NCBI RefSeq assembly: GCF_030123325.1
Contig: NZ_CP126106.1
Span: 3,252,001 to 3,316,000 of the forward strand
Reading direction: 5' to 3'
DNA from: Peribacillus simplex
GTDB taxonomy: Bacteria > Bacillota > Bacilli > Bacillales > DSM-1321
DNA: 64,000 nt
Shown here: piece after piece, positions 1-8,213 of the stretch
Position numbering within the stretch: position 1 is the stretch's first letter
Layout: each line of letters opens with the position of its first letter
Notes under the pieces: generated by a model
The model's database searches: none
What the model saw: only the letters and a program-made list of their open reading frames with translations
What the model was told of the DNA's origin: nothing
Position numbers and translations under genes: made by a program

Positions 1-23
1 TTTAACTGGAATGAAGGATCACT

Positions 24-53
24 AAAAAAAAGAGGCTGTCCTAAGGGACAACC
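24..53 (-). terminator. Terminator after the benzil-reductase-like gene
   Basis: Read on the minus strand, GGTTGTCC and GGACAGCC pair around a 3-4 base loop and run into TCTTTTTTTT. It lies about 50 bases past the stop of the SDR gene, in the right orientation to end it. Confidence 0.75.
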
Positions 54-102
54 GCAAGCTATAAGCCATCAGTCGATTTTTCGTTTCACATACTCCCATA
101 CT

Positions 103-852
103 TCAAAGTAAATTCTTAATATCGTAGAACTTCCCATTCTCCAAATCTTCCGCTTCAAGAAGCTGCAAAAGTTTACCTGCCACAAATTCGGGGCTTCTTA
201 ACATGCCCTTTTCTTTATATTCATGAAATTTGTCTCGATCGGAAAAGTCCCGTTCGTCTGCTGAGCGGATTGTCCCTTGCATCTCCGTATCCATTACACC
301 TGGTGAAAAAGAAATGAGAGACGTAGGGAAAGATGTTTTATCCTGCTCCAACCCTGCAACCCGTGTGAACATTTCTAGCCCAGCCTTAGTGCTGCAATAG
401 GCTGCCCAGCCATGGTAAGGGTTTTTTGCTGCTCCTGAAGATATGTTGACCAATACCTTCTTTCTGTTCCAGTCCTTTGTCTGTTTAACGAATTCATCAG
501 CCAATACGATGGGTGCCATGAAATTCACCCGCATGCTTGTTTCCAAATTTACTATTCCAAGGTTTCCTACCGGCTTTATCGGTTCAATGACACCTGCATT
601 ATTAATGAAATAAATGTCACTTGCTTCATCGACAGCAGCAAGAATCTCATTGACTAAGGTAGGTAACTTTTCAGTTTCATTCAAGTCCATCGAAATAAAT
701 GTAAGTTTCGTCCCGGATCTATCAGCAATCCGCTGCATTTCAGGATGGGCTGTACGGGAAACTAAAAAGCAATGATCACTCGTCCGCAAACATCCTTTGG
801 CGATGGCAGCACCTAAACCTTTTGAAGCTCCTGTGATTATAAACGTTTTCAC
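103..852 (-). CDS. SDR oxidoreductase, (S)-benzoin-forming benzil reductase-like (YueD type)
   Basis: A 249-residue classical short-chain dehydrogenase/reductase, expected to reduce carbonyls with NADPH in the cytosol. The Rossmann motif TGASKGLG is at residues 7-14, NNAG at 84-87, the catalytic serine near 138-139 and YCSTK at 152-156, so the active site is intact. Length and overall sequence resemble Bacillus YueD/sepiapterin-reductase-like enzymes that reduce benzil; the true substrate here is inferred from family only. The start is GTG, preceded by GGGGGAAATGCC. It is a single-gene unit closed by its own terminator. Confidence 0.82.
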   Translation of the reverse strand: MKTFIITGASKGLGAAIAKGCLRTSDHCFLVSRTAHPEMQRIADRSGTKLTFISMDLNETEKLPTLVNEILAAVDEASDIYFINNAGVIEPIKPVGNLGIVNLETSMRVNFMAPIVLADEFVKQTKDWNRKKVLVNISSGAAKNPYHGWAAYCSTKAGLEMFTRVAGLEQDKTSFPTSLISFSPGVMDTEMQGTIRSADERDFSDRDKFHEYKEKGMLRSPEFVAGKLLQLLEAEDLENGKFYDIKNLL

Positions 853-918
853 GGCATTTCCCCCTTTTATGGATATAAACTATTGTACCAAAATGGAGTT
901 CGGAATGGTCTTACCACG

Positions 919-1089
919 AACCATGACTTGGTTATACTTTATGGTTTTTTACTGCTACTGGATTGAAGAAATTAACGACACCCTGCCGAAAAACTGGCTA
1001 GCCAAGACCCCGCAAGATGCTTGCTTTGATGAGGCTTAGCTGACAGTCCGTCGAATGGGAGCGGATTTCTGAAATCAGGCTAGAACTTT
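919..1089 (+). repeat. Dispersed repeat type 2, copy A
   Basis: From AACCATGACTTGGTTATAC to about GAAATCAGGCTAGAAC this stretch matches, with scattered differences and small indels, the reverse complement of about 30060-30247. Shared blocks include TGGATTGAAGAAATT, ACTGGCTAGCC and GCTTGCTTTGATGAGGCTT. It has no coding role that I can see. At 1086-1128 it runs into a fragment of the other repeat family (TTTGTAAAATTTGAACG, then TGATTGGAACG), followed by a terminator. Confidence 0.8.
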
Positions 1090-1128
1090 TTTTGAGGGTT
1101 TGTAAAATTTGAACGCTGATTGGAACGT

Positions 1129-1183
1129 TTTTCAAATACAAAAAACTGCAGGCAAACTCGTCTTCTGCGAATTTGTCTACAGT
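1129..1183 (-). terminator. Terminator after cardiolipin synthase, AGACTGTAGACAAA type
   Basis: On the minus strand ACTGTAGACAAATTCG pairs with CGAGTTTGCCTGCAGT (one mismatch, two G-U pairs), followed by TTTTTTG. The same left arm recurs at 54984 and 30040, so this hairpin belongs to a dispersed family. Confidence 0.75.
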
Positions 1184-1222
1184 CTGAGCGCCCTATATAA
1201 TAATGGTCCGCAACTTTAAAAA

Positions 1223-2680
1223 TTATAATATGGGTGATACCAGCCTTGCAATGGACTCTTTAAAACGAATCCATTTTGAACGCTTTTCAAACTCTTCAAT
1301 TGTAAGCTGCCTGCAGACTTCGACATCCTTATAAAAGATCCTTGTCAGTGTCTCGGCCATTCCTTCATCATAAATGAAGGCATTGACTTCAAAGTTCAAT
1401 TTAAAACTTCGGACATCAATGTTAGCTGTCCCCACCGAGGAGACCTCTTCGTCGACCACGATCATCTTCGCATGAATAAAGCCGTTATCATAGATGTATA
1501 TCTTAGCTCCCGCTCTTAATAACTGCCCTGCATTGAAAGTTGTTGCCCAATAAACGAAAAGGTGATCAGGTTTATTCGGAATCATGATTTTTACATCTAA
1601 CCCTGATAAGCTGGCAATCCTGAGTGCATCCAATAAACTTGCATCCGGTATGAAGTAAGGTGTTTGAATGAGAATCGATTTCTTTGCTGAAGATATTAAT
1701 TTAATATAGCCATTTTTAATTTGTTCCCATTCAGAATCTGGCCCACTTGTCACTATTTGCAAATCTATATTGCCTTGAGGCTTTAAAACAGGGAAATAAT
1801 GAGGTTGATAAGTTATATCATGGTGCTTTGATGCCTGATTCCAATCCAGGATAAAACGGGTTTGAATGGCTTTGACAGCCGAACCCTTTATTCGAAGGTG
1901 TGTATCACGCCAAAAACCGAATTTTGGATTAAGCCCTAAATATTCATCCCCAACATTAAAGCCTCCAACATACCCTACTTTTCCATCAATGATGACGAGC
2001 TTTCGATGGTTACGGAAATTCAGCCGTAAATTTATAAATTTTAATTTGGATGGAAAGAATGCCTCCACTCTTCCTCCAGCCTGCCTAAATTCCCTGAAGA
2101 AACTTTTAGTCATCCCTCTCGAACCCAGCTCGTCATAAAGCAGCCGAACTTTGACGCCTTCATTCGCTTTTTTAGTCAAAGCCTCAATGAATCGTTTACC
2201 CAGGCCGTCCTTTTGAATGATGTAGTATTGTATGTGTATATGGTTTTCGGCCGCTTCAATATCTTTAAAAAGCTGTTCAAACTTATTTTTTCCTTCCGTA
2301 AAAATATCGACTTGATTATCTTCAGTTAGCACGGCATCATTGTTCCGGAGATGCATATAAATCAAATCACGGTAATTACTTGAAGAAGCATTTCGAAATG
2401 GAAAATGATCCGTTGAAAGCTCTTCCATTTGTTTATCAAGGATTTCTTCAATCCCGATTTTCTTCTTGTCCTCCCATTGGAATAAGTGGGCGTGCCTTAA
2501 ACTCGTTCCAAAAAGGAGATATAAGATAAAACCGACTACAGGCAGAAAATATAACACCAATAACCAAGCCCAGGTCGTGCTCGCTTCCCTTCTTTCAAAA
2601 AATATGACAATCGTGGCAAATAAAATATTTAGAATGATGACGAGGCCGAGCAAAACCGATGTAACATGCGTAAATTCCAT
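1223..2680 (-). CDS. cls: Cardiolipin synthase (phospholipase D superfamily)
   Basis: A 485-residue membrane enzyme that condenses two phosphatidylglycerols into cardiolipin and glycerol. Two N-terminal membrane helices (about residues 7-28 and 37-58) precede two PLD-type half-sites: H225-K227-D232 (motif NHRKLVIID) and H403-K405-D410 (motif HAKMIVVD). Both HxKxxxxD motifs are complete and length is normal for the family. The gene stands alone between two terminators. Bacilli often carry several cls paralogues, and I cannot tell which one this is. Confidence 0.93.
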   Translation of the reverse strand: MEFTHVTSVLLGLVIILNILFATIVIFFERREASTTWAWLLVLYFLPVVGFILYLLFGTSLRHAHLFQWEDKKKIGIEEILDKQMEELSTDHFPFRNASSSNYRDLIYMHLRNNDAVLTEDNQVDIFTEGKNKFEQLFKDIEAAENHIHIQYYIIQKDGLGKRFIEALTKKANEGVKVRLLYDELGSRGMTKSFFREFRQAGGRVEAFFPSKLKFINLRLNFRNHRKLVIIDGKVGYVGGFNVGDEYLGLNPKFGFWRDTHLRIKGSAVKAIQTRFILDWNQASKHHDITYQPHYFPVLKPQGNIDLQIVTSGPDSEWEQIKNGYIKLISSAKKSILIQTPYFIPDASLLDALRIASLSGLDVKIMIPNKPDHLFVYWATTFNAGQLLRAGAKIYIYDNGFIHAKMIVVDEEVSSVGTANIDVRSFKLNFEVNAFIYDEGMAETLTRIFYKDVEVCRQLTIEEFEKRSKWIRFKESIARLVSPIL

Positions 2681-2776
2681 AGTATACCCTCACTCAATTT
2701 TTATCCCTTTAAGGATACCATGCAAATTCTTTATATCAAAGGATTTGCTTATCAGAAATGAAAACAGAGAATTCAC

Positions 2777-2809
2777 AAAAATGGACCTCTTCTTGTAGAG
2801 GCCCATTTT
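2777..2809. terminator. Bidirectional terminator between cstR-like gene and cls
   Basis: AAAATGG-CCTCT and AGAGG-CCATTTT form a hairpin with A/T tracts on both sides. It lies downstream of the CstR-like gene on the minus strand. Confidence 0.7.
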
Positions 2810-2915
2810 AAAAAAATCCATCCACCCTTGACACTGGGATCTCTCAGATTGGTCAGATTGTTTTTAATCCTTGTCTTAAAAATTCCAATTCAACAATAAC
2901 AATAAATATAATTGC

Positions 2916-3179
2916 TTATCGGCTTTTCACTAATAAATTCACAGCTTCTTTCACTAGCTCTTCGGGATTCTTTTCTCCGGATTCATTAGCCTCCCGGACG
3001 CATTCTACAAGATTTGAACTTACAATTACCCCAATTGTCCTATCGATTGCAGATCTAGTGGCAGATAACTGCGTTACAACATCTCTGCAATCTTTGTTTT
3101 CCTCCATCATTTTCAATATCCCACGCAGCTGTCCTTCAATTCGCTTCACTCTATTTTTTACTTGCTTATCATATTCCAT
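2916..3179 (-). CDS. CsoR/FrmR-family repressor of the persulfide-sensing CstR type
   Basis: An 87-residue all-helical repressor. In copper-sensing CsoR the ligands are Cys, His and Cys. Here the equivalent positions are C31, N56 and C60, and the spacing C31/C60 matches staphylococcal CstR, which senses sulfane sulfur through a cysteine pair and lacks the metal-binding histidine. I therefore call it CstR-like rather than a copper sensor. No sulfurtransferase or sulfide-oxidation gene is adjacent, so its targets lie elsewhere or are limited to itself. A probable promoter and palindromic operator lie about 110-145 bp upstream. Known B. subtilis relatives include YrkD. Confidence 0.85.
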   Translation of the reverse strand: MEYDKQVKNRVKRIEGQLRGILKMMEENKDCRDVVTQLSATRSAIDRTIGVIVSSNLVECVREANESGEKNPEELVKEAVNLLVKSR

Positions 3180-3292
3180 GTGAGGCCTCCTACCCTGCCT
3201 ATTACTTATTTATCCTATCCTATCCAGACATCCATCATTAAACCTATTCAGTTGAAATGAAGGTTTGATAAAAATCATACAATTTATAATAC

Positions 3293-3323
3293 ATACCACT
3301 TAGGTATAATTGTCAAGTGTCAA
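3293..3323 (-). promoter_or_regulatory. Promoter and palindromic operator of the CstR-like gene
   Basis: ATACC-ACTTA-GGTAT (3293-3307) is a perfect 5-bp-arm palindrome of the form bound by CsoR/CstR proteins. On the minus strand two overlapping TTGACA -35 candidates (3311-3316 and 3318-3323) lie just upstream, and TATGTA/TATTAT -10 candidates overlap the palindrome. Position and symmetry suggest autorepression; this is inferred. Confidence 0.55.
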
Positions 3324-3357
3324 TATTATTCAATAATCATAGCTCCAATATGTAATT

Positions 3358-3801
3358 CTATTTTTGTACTAGGAGACTTTGTGCAACTGCCTCAGAAAAC
3401 TCGATCGTCATTTGGGGAACGTAGGTTTTTAACAAAGCATTGACGATAGGGGCTTTGGCTCCTTTTGCCGTAATCGCCAGGCAGCCAGTCATTTTAGTCT
3501 GTCCACTTCCGCACTGTTCTGCTAAAAAATAGCCATGCCCATCAAATTTTTCATTTAATCCCTTAAGTTTAAATGTTACCTTATCGGGTTCAATCCATTC
3601 CAATATCTTCACTTCAAGTTTAATTTTCTTCTTCATTAATCCCAAATCGCTTTTAAACTCCCATATGAGTGTCCACTCATTTACCATCTCATGATTGATA
3701 TATCCTGGGACAAGAGGTGCCCAACGATCTATACTACTTACAAATCCCCATACAGTTTTAATTGAAACAGGTAAAATGATACTATGCACACCTTCTGACA
3801 A
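3358..3801 (-). CDS. SRPBCC-fold protein of the CoxG family
   Basis: A 147-residue protein with the pattern of the START/Bet v1-like SRPBCC fold as found in CoxG (carbon monoxide dehydrogenase subunit G) proteins: an N-terminal strand with VWGFVSSIDRWAPLVPG, a central run of alternating polar and hydrophobic strands, and a long C-terminal helix. No CO dehydrogenase genes are present, so the CoxG name says little about function. Such proteins usually bind a hydrophobic ligand. It is probably transcribed alone; its stop is about 50 bp from the cstR-like operator. Confidence 0.7.
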   Translation of the reverse strand: MSEGVHSIILPVSIKTVWGFVSSIDRWAPLVPGYINHEMVNEWTLIWEFKSDLGLMKKKIKLEVKILEWIEPDKVTFKLKGLNEKFDGHGYFLAEQCGSGQTKMTGCLAITAKGAKAPIVNALLKTYVPQMTIEFSEAVAQSLLVQK

Positions 3802-4048
3802 AGCAGTTCCCCCTTAATTTTTCTTTTTACATCTTTTTAATGTATGGCTGAACAATATTGAATAGAACGGTAAGATCAGATTCTTAAACAAAATTCTCCC
3901 GGTGGTGAGAAACCATTTAGAGATATACAGCAAAGAATCGCCCCCTGCAATAAAGGGACGATCCTTTTTTATTGCTGGGTCTCAGACTTTAGACAAACTT
4001 GATACAAATTTAGAATGCCTACATTTTTTTGAGGGAGTGTAAAATATG

Positions 4049-4187
4049 AGCGTTGGTTTCCACTCCAGGCACTCGCTTTCCGCGGGCGGTCCGGGAGCCT
4101 CCTCGGCGCTCTTGGCTCCTGTGGGGTCTCCCTTGGACGCACTTTTCTAAGCAGGAGTCTCGTACCCTCCTTTCCAATCAACTTTGC
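4049..4187 (+). repeat. GC-rich dispersed repeat type 1, copy 1
   Basis: GCGTTGG...CACTCGCTTTCCGCGG...GAGCCTCCTCGG...GGGGTCTCCC...CCAATCAACTTT. The GC-rich core stands out from the AT-rich surroundings. Closely similar blocks in the same order occur at 20948, 28383 and 55036. Short open frames across it are artefacts of the high GC. Confidence 0.88.
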
Positions 4188-4217
4188 TTAACAATGCAGA
4201 TGGAACCCCTTTGGTCT

Positions 4218-4257
4218 ATAAACTCAGACCCAGCTTAATTGCTGGGTCTGAGTTTAT
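4218..4257. terminator. 17-bp perfect inverted repeat beside yjgB-like gene
   Basis: ATAAACTCAGACCCAGC, a 6-base loop, then its exact complement. It is strong enough for a terminator but has no clear T tract, so its role is uncertain. It lies about 85 bp past the stop of the next gene on the minus strand. Confidence 0.5.
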
Positions 4258-4312
4258 GAAAAGATTATTCTTACGTATCTTTTTAGGTTTCCTCATTTTC
4301 TTTAAATAAAGT

Positions 4313-4342
4313 AGGATCAGGATCAGGATCAGGATCAGAATC
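4313..4342. repeat. Tandem hexamer AGGATC x4 plus a variant unit
   Basis: Four perfect AGGATC units (4313-4336) and one AGAATC unit overlap the stop codon of the YjgB-like gene. In the complementary +1 frame the array reads as Asp-Pro repeats. See the finding on this tail. Confidence 0.8.
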
Positions 4343-4901
4343 AATTATTATCTGACGCAAATTCAACCGTATACATATTCAATCTTGGATCAGGGTTAAT
4401 CCAGGCACTTTCAAACACGAAGACGACTTTATAATTTGCGTAATCGGTATAAGTGACATAGTACATCCCTTCTTGCTCCACTTCACTTACAGGTTCACCA
4501 ACCAATCCCTTCAACATGGATAAATGGATGGTTTGCAATTGCGGATCAAAATCATCAATGGCGGTAATCGTTTTTCTACCTGTTGAACCGTCATAGAGGA
4601 ATCGGATATTATGGGACCAATAATTGGCCGCAACGGTACTTAAATCTTCCGGTGCACCCCAGGCTTTTTCCACTTTCTTCAACGAATCACCTACAGAAAA
4701 TGGGCCACTGTTAATGGTTTGCTGGGATTCATAGGCTAAACCCATGATCTGCCGAATCAGAAGGTCTGGCGTGGATTGTGATGTTAATGAAGATGACGCA
4801 AAAGCAGCCTGCCCACTAAAAATGAGAAATGCGAGCATTAGAAATGTAACACTCCGGATAAAACGATTCACTTGTTTCAAAGTTATCCTCCCTTTCCACA
4901 T
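4341..4901 (-). CDS. Secreted YjgB-like protein (DUF4309 family)
   Basis: A 186-residue exported protein. An N-terminal charged stretch and hydrophobic helix (about residues 17-35, ending QAAFAS) form a signal peptide. The mature part carries the features I associate with DUF4309/YjgB: GPFSVGDSLKKVEKAWG near residue 68 and a repeat of that module around LKGLVGEPVSEVEQEG. This resembles the paired SmpA/OmlA-like folds. Function is unknown. The stop falls inside a hexamer array, and a different frame continues as an acidic Asp-Pro tail, which suggests recent frame alteration. The start chosen has the ribosome site preceding ATG at 4901; an internal ATG near 4868 is an alternative. Confidence 0.7.
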   Translation of the reverse strand: MWKGRITLKQVNRFIRSVTFLMLAFLIFSGQAAFASSSLTSQSTPDLLIRQIMGLAYESQQTINSGPFSVGDSLKKVEKAWGAPEDLSTVAANYWSHNIRFLYDGSTGRKTITAIDDFDPQLQTIHLSMLKGLVGEPVSEVEQEGMYYVTYTDYANYKVVFVFESAWINPDPRLNMYTVEFASDNN

Positions 4902-5062
4902 GGAAATGACTAATTACATTATTTTTAAATATCTTAAAAAAGATGAAAAATTGCGTATATCATTCCAATTGGTTTTACCTTTACCATTAATATTCATTGG
5001 AACTTTGGACACATACCATTCGTTTTAGAAAAAACTTAAAATGAAATAATAAGCTATTTAAC

Positions 5063-5437
5063 TTGACGCCAATGGTGCCTTCTTTATCCGAGTGGGCACA
5101 AAAAAACGTTCACATCGTTTCTTATGAAGATAGTTTATTTTTAAAAGATAACCATGGTGGAGATTTGGAGAACTCATTCTTAAATAGGGACTTTAAAACA
5201 AAAAGGGCTGCTATTTTGGGAGCACTGGATTTAGTTCCTAAAAAAGCTGCCGTGCAGGCACTGTAGCTGGACTGACTGGCTTATTTGGATATTTAAGAGG
5301 ATTTGTAGCTGCTAATGCTATTAGATATTTTAGGGGGATGGGTTTTTTATAATCCATGATTTGAATGACGACCAAAAAATTGAATATTCAGTCTTCAATA
5401 CCCACTATCAGTTGACGGACGGTTGGGAACATTTCAT
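5063..5437 (+). pseudogene. Frameshifted relic of an unknown small protein
   Basis: Three coding-like segments follow one another in different frames: NRDFKTKRAAILGALDL to AVQAL (frame ends at 5265), then GTVAGLTGLFGYLRGF continuing to GMGFL (ends near 5352), then HDLNDDQKIEYSVFN to LVCI (ends near 5453 including stop). No ATG with a ribosome site opens the first segment. The middle segment is glycine-rich and hydrophobic like a pore-forming or bacteriocin peptide, but I do not recognise the family. Confidence 0.5.
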
Positions 5438-5454
5438 GTTGGTATGTATATAAT

Positions 5455-5500
5455 TAATGACTATGCCTTTATACCAGCGGTCCTAAAGGCATAGTCATTA
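5455..5500. terminator. 17-bp perfect inverted repeat between the relic and aspA
   Basis: TAATGACTATGCCTTTA and its exact complement are separated by 12 bases. It sits where the relic and the aspA transcript converge. There is no long T tract, so it is a probable but unproven bidirectional terminator. Confidence 0.55.
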
Positions 5501-5543
5501 CATCAAAAATCATCTAGATTTATGTTTTGTACTAATTTACTGG

Positions 5544-6974
5544 TTATTGCCGATCAAAAAGAGAAGCTCCCGCTATACCGGGTTTTGTCATCTCATAAGG
5601 ATTTAGAATCAGATCCAATTCTTCTTCTGTCAACACATCATATTGTAAACAAAGTTCGCGAACTGATTTGCCTTTTAATATCGCTTCACGCGCAATACGT
5701 GAAACCACTTCGTACCCAAGGTGCGGATTGACTGCTGTAATCACTCCAACACTTTGTTCGACATAATCTTTTAAATGTTGCTCATTAGCTTCAATGCCTT
5801 CTAAACAATAATCTGTAAAGACATTGAAAGCATTGTTCATTATGCTAATTGATTGCAATAAATTGAATACAAGGACTGGCTCCATTACGTTCAACTCAAG
5901 TTGTCCTGCTTCAGAAGCTAAGCAAATCGTATTATCGTTCCCGATGACTTGGAAAGCGACTTGATTAATTAATTCTGGCATTACTGGATTTACTTTTCCT
6001 GGCATGATGGATGAACCTGGTTGACGTGCTGGAAGTGTGATTTCTCCTAATCCCGCTCTCGGTCCTGAAGCCATCAAACGTAAATCATTAGCAATTTTAG
6101 ACATATTCATCATACATACTTTCAATGAAGCTGACACTTCAGTATATGCATCCGTATTCTGGGTTGCATCTACTAAATGTTCTGCTCCTACAAGCGGCAA
6201 GTTACTGATTTCAGCTAAATATTTAACAACATTTTCAATGTAACGAGGATCTGCGTTCAATCCCGTTCCCACGGCTGTTGCTCCCATATTCACTTCATAT
6301 AAATGTTGACGTGATTGACTGATTCGTTTTATGTCCCGATCCAACACGCGGCTGTATGCCTCAAATTCTTGACCGAGTCGAATTGGCACTGCGTCCTGAA
6401 GATGTGTGCGTCCCATTTTGATAACATGATCAAATTGTTTTGCTTTTTTCTTTAAAACCGTACTCATCTTGGTCATTGTTTGTAACAATTGCTCTAAAAG
6501 CCTCAGTGTTGATAAATGAATGGCAGTAGGGAATACGTCATTGGTTGATTGCGACATGTTAACATGGCTATTTGGACTAACTTGTACATAATCCCCTTTA
6601 TTGTGTCCCATGAGTTCTAACGCACGGTTGGCAACGATTTCATTAATGTTCATATTCATTGATGTACCTGCGCCGCCTTGAATTGGGTCAACGATGAAAT
6701 ATTCATGCCACTTTCCATCGATCACTTCATCAGAAGCTTTGACGATAGCGCTTCCAATACCATCATATAATCGTTTGGTATCCATATTTGCTAAAGCGGC
6801 TGCTTTTTTAATCATGGCTAGTGCACGAATCATTTCTTCATTGACCTTATAACCGGTAATCGGAAAATTCTCTACAGCGCGTAAAGTTTGTATTCCATAA
6901 TAAACATCTGCCGGAATTTCCTTTTCCCCAAGAAAGTCTTTCTCGATGCGGTATGTTCTCTCTTCTATCAACAT
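5544..6974 (-). CDS. aspA: Aspartate ammonia-lyase
   Basis: A 476-residue cytosolic enzyme that deaminates L-aspartate to fumarate. It has the fumarase/aspartase signature GSSIMPGKVNP around residue 320, the conserved QGGAGTSMNMN near residue 95, and TGTGLN-type substrate-site residues. The start at 6974 (MLIEERTYRIEKDF) is chosen because AAGGGGCAAG precedes it and the family begins here; a longer open frame upstream overlaps ansA. It lies 23 bp after ansA and completes the asparagine-to-fumarate path. It is probably co-regulated with ansA by AnsR. B. subtilis calls this gene ansB. Confidence 0.95.
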   Translation of the reverse strand: MLIEERTYRIEKDFLGEKEIPADVYYGIQTLRAVENFPITGYKVNEEMIRALAMIKKAAALANMDTKRLYDGIGSAIVKASDEVIDGKWHEYFIVDPIQGGAGTSMNMNINEIVANRALELMGHNKGDYVQVSPNSHVNMSQSTNDVFPTAIHLSTLRLLEQLLQTMTKMSTVLKKKAKQFDHVIKMGRTHLQDAVPIRLGQEFEAYSRVLDRDIKRISQSRQHLYEVNMGATAVGTGLNADPRYIENVVKYLAEISNLPLVGAEHLVDATQNTDAYTEVSASLKVCMMNMSKIANDLRLMASGPRAGLGEITLPARQPGSSIMPGKVNPVMPELINQVAFQVIGNDNTICLASEAGQLELNVMEPVLVFNLLQSISIMNNAFNVFTDYCLEGIEANEQHLKDYVEQSVGVITAVNPHLGYEVVSRIAREAILKGKSVRELCLQYDVLTEEELDLILNPYEMTKPGIAGASLFDRQ

Positions 6975-6997
6975 TTCATCTTGCCCCTTTGTTTGTT

Positions 6998-7987
6998 CTA
7001 TAATGTAATATCCTCTGCAATCGGTGTTTCCATCATTTCCTTCACTTTTTTGGGATCTTGTGTCTTGGCTAAAATCCACATCAACTTAGGAACGATGGCT
7101 TCTGTATTCATATTTCCGGAACGAATGATGACATTCTTATTCACTTTTCGTCCCACTTCGTAAATATCCATATCTTCCCCTTCTTCCAAACATTGGGTAG
7201 TAATGACTACGGATATTCCACACTGTACTAACTCATTCAATTTTTCTAGAATATTTCTTCCTTGAAACGGAATACCACCGCTTCCATAACTTTCAATTAC
7301 GATTCCCCGACATTGATTTTTCAGAGAATCAAAGAATTCAGGTTTAATACCGGGATACAGCTTAACCAAAGCAACATCAGTACATAGGGAAGCATCTAAC
7401 TTAACTTCCTTTTTCTTTGGTGAATGAACTGGCTTTAGATACTCAATTTTATCTTTGAATATGGTAGCGATATATGGATAGTTTATACTTTCAAACGAAT
7501 CATAGCTTTTAGTTCTCAATTTAATGGCCCTAGTACCCTGGATGACTCTACCATCAAAAACAACAAATACTCCTCCAATATCTTCACAAGCAAACCGAAT
7601 CGCATCAGAGATATTTCTTTTGGCATCTGTCTTTTTAAAGGCAATTGGGATTTGAGAACCTGTAATGACAATTGGTTTCCCTAACTCTTGTAACATATAC
7701 GAGAGCGCAGCTGAAGTGTAAGCCATTGTATCTGTTCCATGGGTAATCACAAAGCCATCGTAATCATGGTAGTGCTCATGGATGGATTGTGCCATTTCTG
7801 TCCAATCTTCGGGCTGCATATTTGTACTATCAATATTCATCAAAGGCTTACTATCAATCTGATAAAGTAAATCCAATCCCGGCAGGTGTCCTAAAAATTC
7901 GTCAGCTTTCATTTCTGGAACCAGTCCATCTTTTCCTTCTAACGATGCAATTGTACCACCTGTAGTAATTAACATCAACTTCTTCAT
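6998..7987 (-). CDS. ansA: L-asparaginase, type I
   Basis: A 329-residue cytosolic enzyme that hydrolyses L-asparagine to aspartate and ammonia. The two active-site threonine motifs are present: TTGGTIAS at residues 8-15 and HGTDT at 83-87, with the conserved lysine in TDAKRN. Length equals B. subtilis AnsA, which supports the start at 7987 (MKKLMLITTGG) over the longer in-frame extension. It is the first gene of ansA-aspA, divergent from ansR. Confidence 0.95.
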   Translation of the reverse strand: MKKLMLITTGGTIASLEGKDGLVPEMKADEFLGHLPGLDLLYQIDSKPLMNIDSTNMQPEDWTEMAQSIHEHYHDYDGFVITHGTDTMAYTSAALSYMLQELGKPIVITGSQIPIAFKKTDAKRNISDAIRFACEDIGGVFVVFDGRVIQGTRAIKLRTKSYDSFESINYPYIATIFKDKIEYLKPVHSPKKKEVKLDASLCTDVALVKLYPGIKPEFFDSLKNQCRGIVIESYGSGGIPFQGRNILEKLNELVQCGISVVITTQCLEEGEDMDIYEVGRKVNKNVIIRSGNMNTEAIVPKLMWILAKTQDPKKVKEMMETPIAEDITL

Positions 7988-8086
7988 TTTTGACTTCAAC
8001 TTCTCCAATATACCCCCCCTATAAAACCTCCCTGTCTTACAATCATTCAATCTTCTTAGAAAAATGTTATCGCTATAAATGTACAT

Positions 8087-8160
8087 GTTACGCGTACACC
8101 ACATGTTATTATAGTCATGTTCCAGAGTGAAATCAAGCTCAAATCATTCATTACGCGTAC
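8087..8160. promoter_or_regulatory. ansA/ansR divergent promoters with paired AnsR-like operators
   Basis: Two copies of TTACGCGTAC (8088-8097 and 8151-8160; core ACGCGT) lie 63 bp apart, six helical turns. On the minus strand ansA has TTGATT (8131-8136), a 17-bp spacer and TATAAT (8108-8113), so the first operator covers its start region. The ansR promoter has an extended -10, TGTTATAAT (8177-8185), and the second operator covers its -35 region. Binding by AnsR is inferred from placement. Confidence 0.7.
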
Positions 8161-8213
8161 GCTCATTCCAATTTGATGTTATAATGGATTTATATAAAAG
8201 GAGAGTTATAAGA

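Noticed and set aside
2916..3179. Copper-responsive CsoR assignment
   Set aside because: The His ligand is replaced by Asn (N56) and no copZA genes are adjacent.
3358..3801. CoxG-like protein as evidence for CO oxidation
   Set aside because: No coxMSL genes are nearby; this family is widespread outside CO dehydrogenase clusters.
4053..4238. Open frames across the GC-rich repeats
   Set aside because: They have no ribosome site, run in several frames at once, and are explained by high GC in the repeat.
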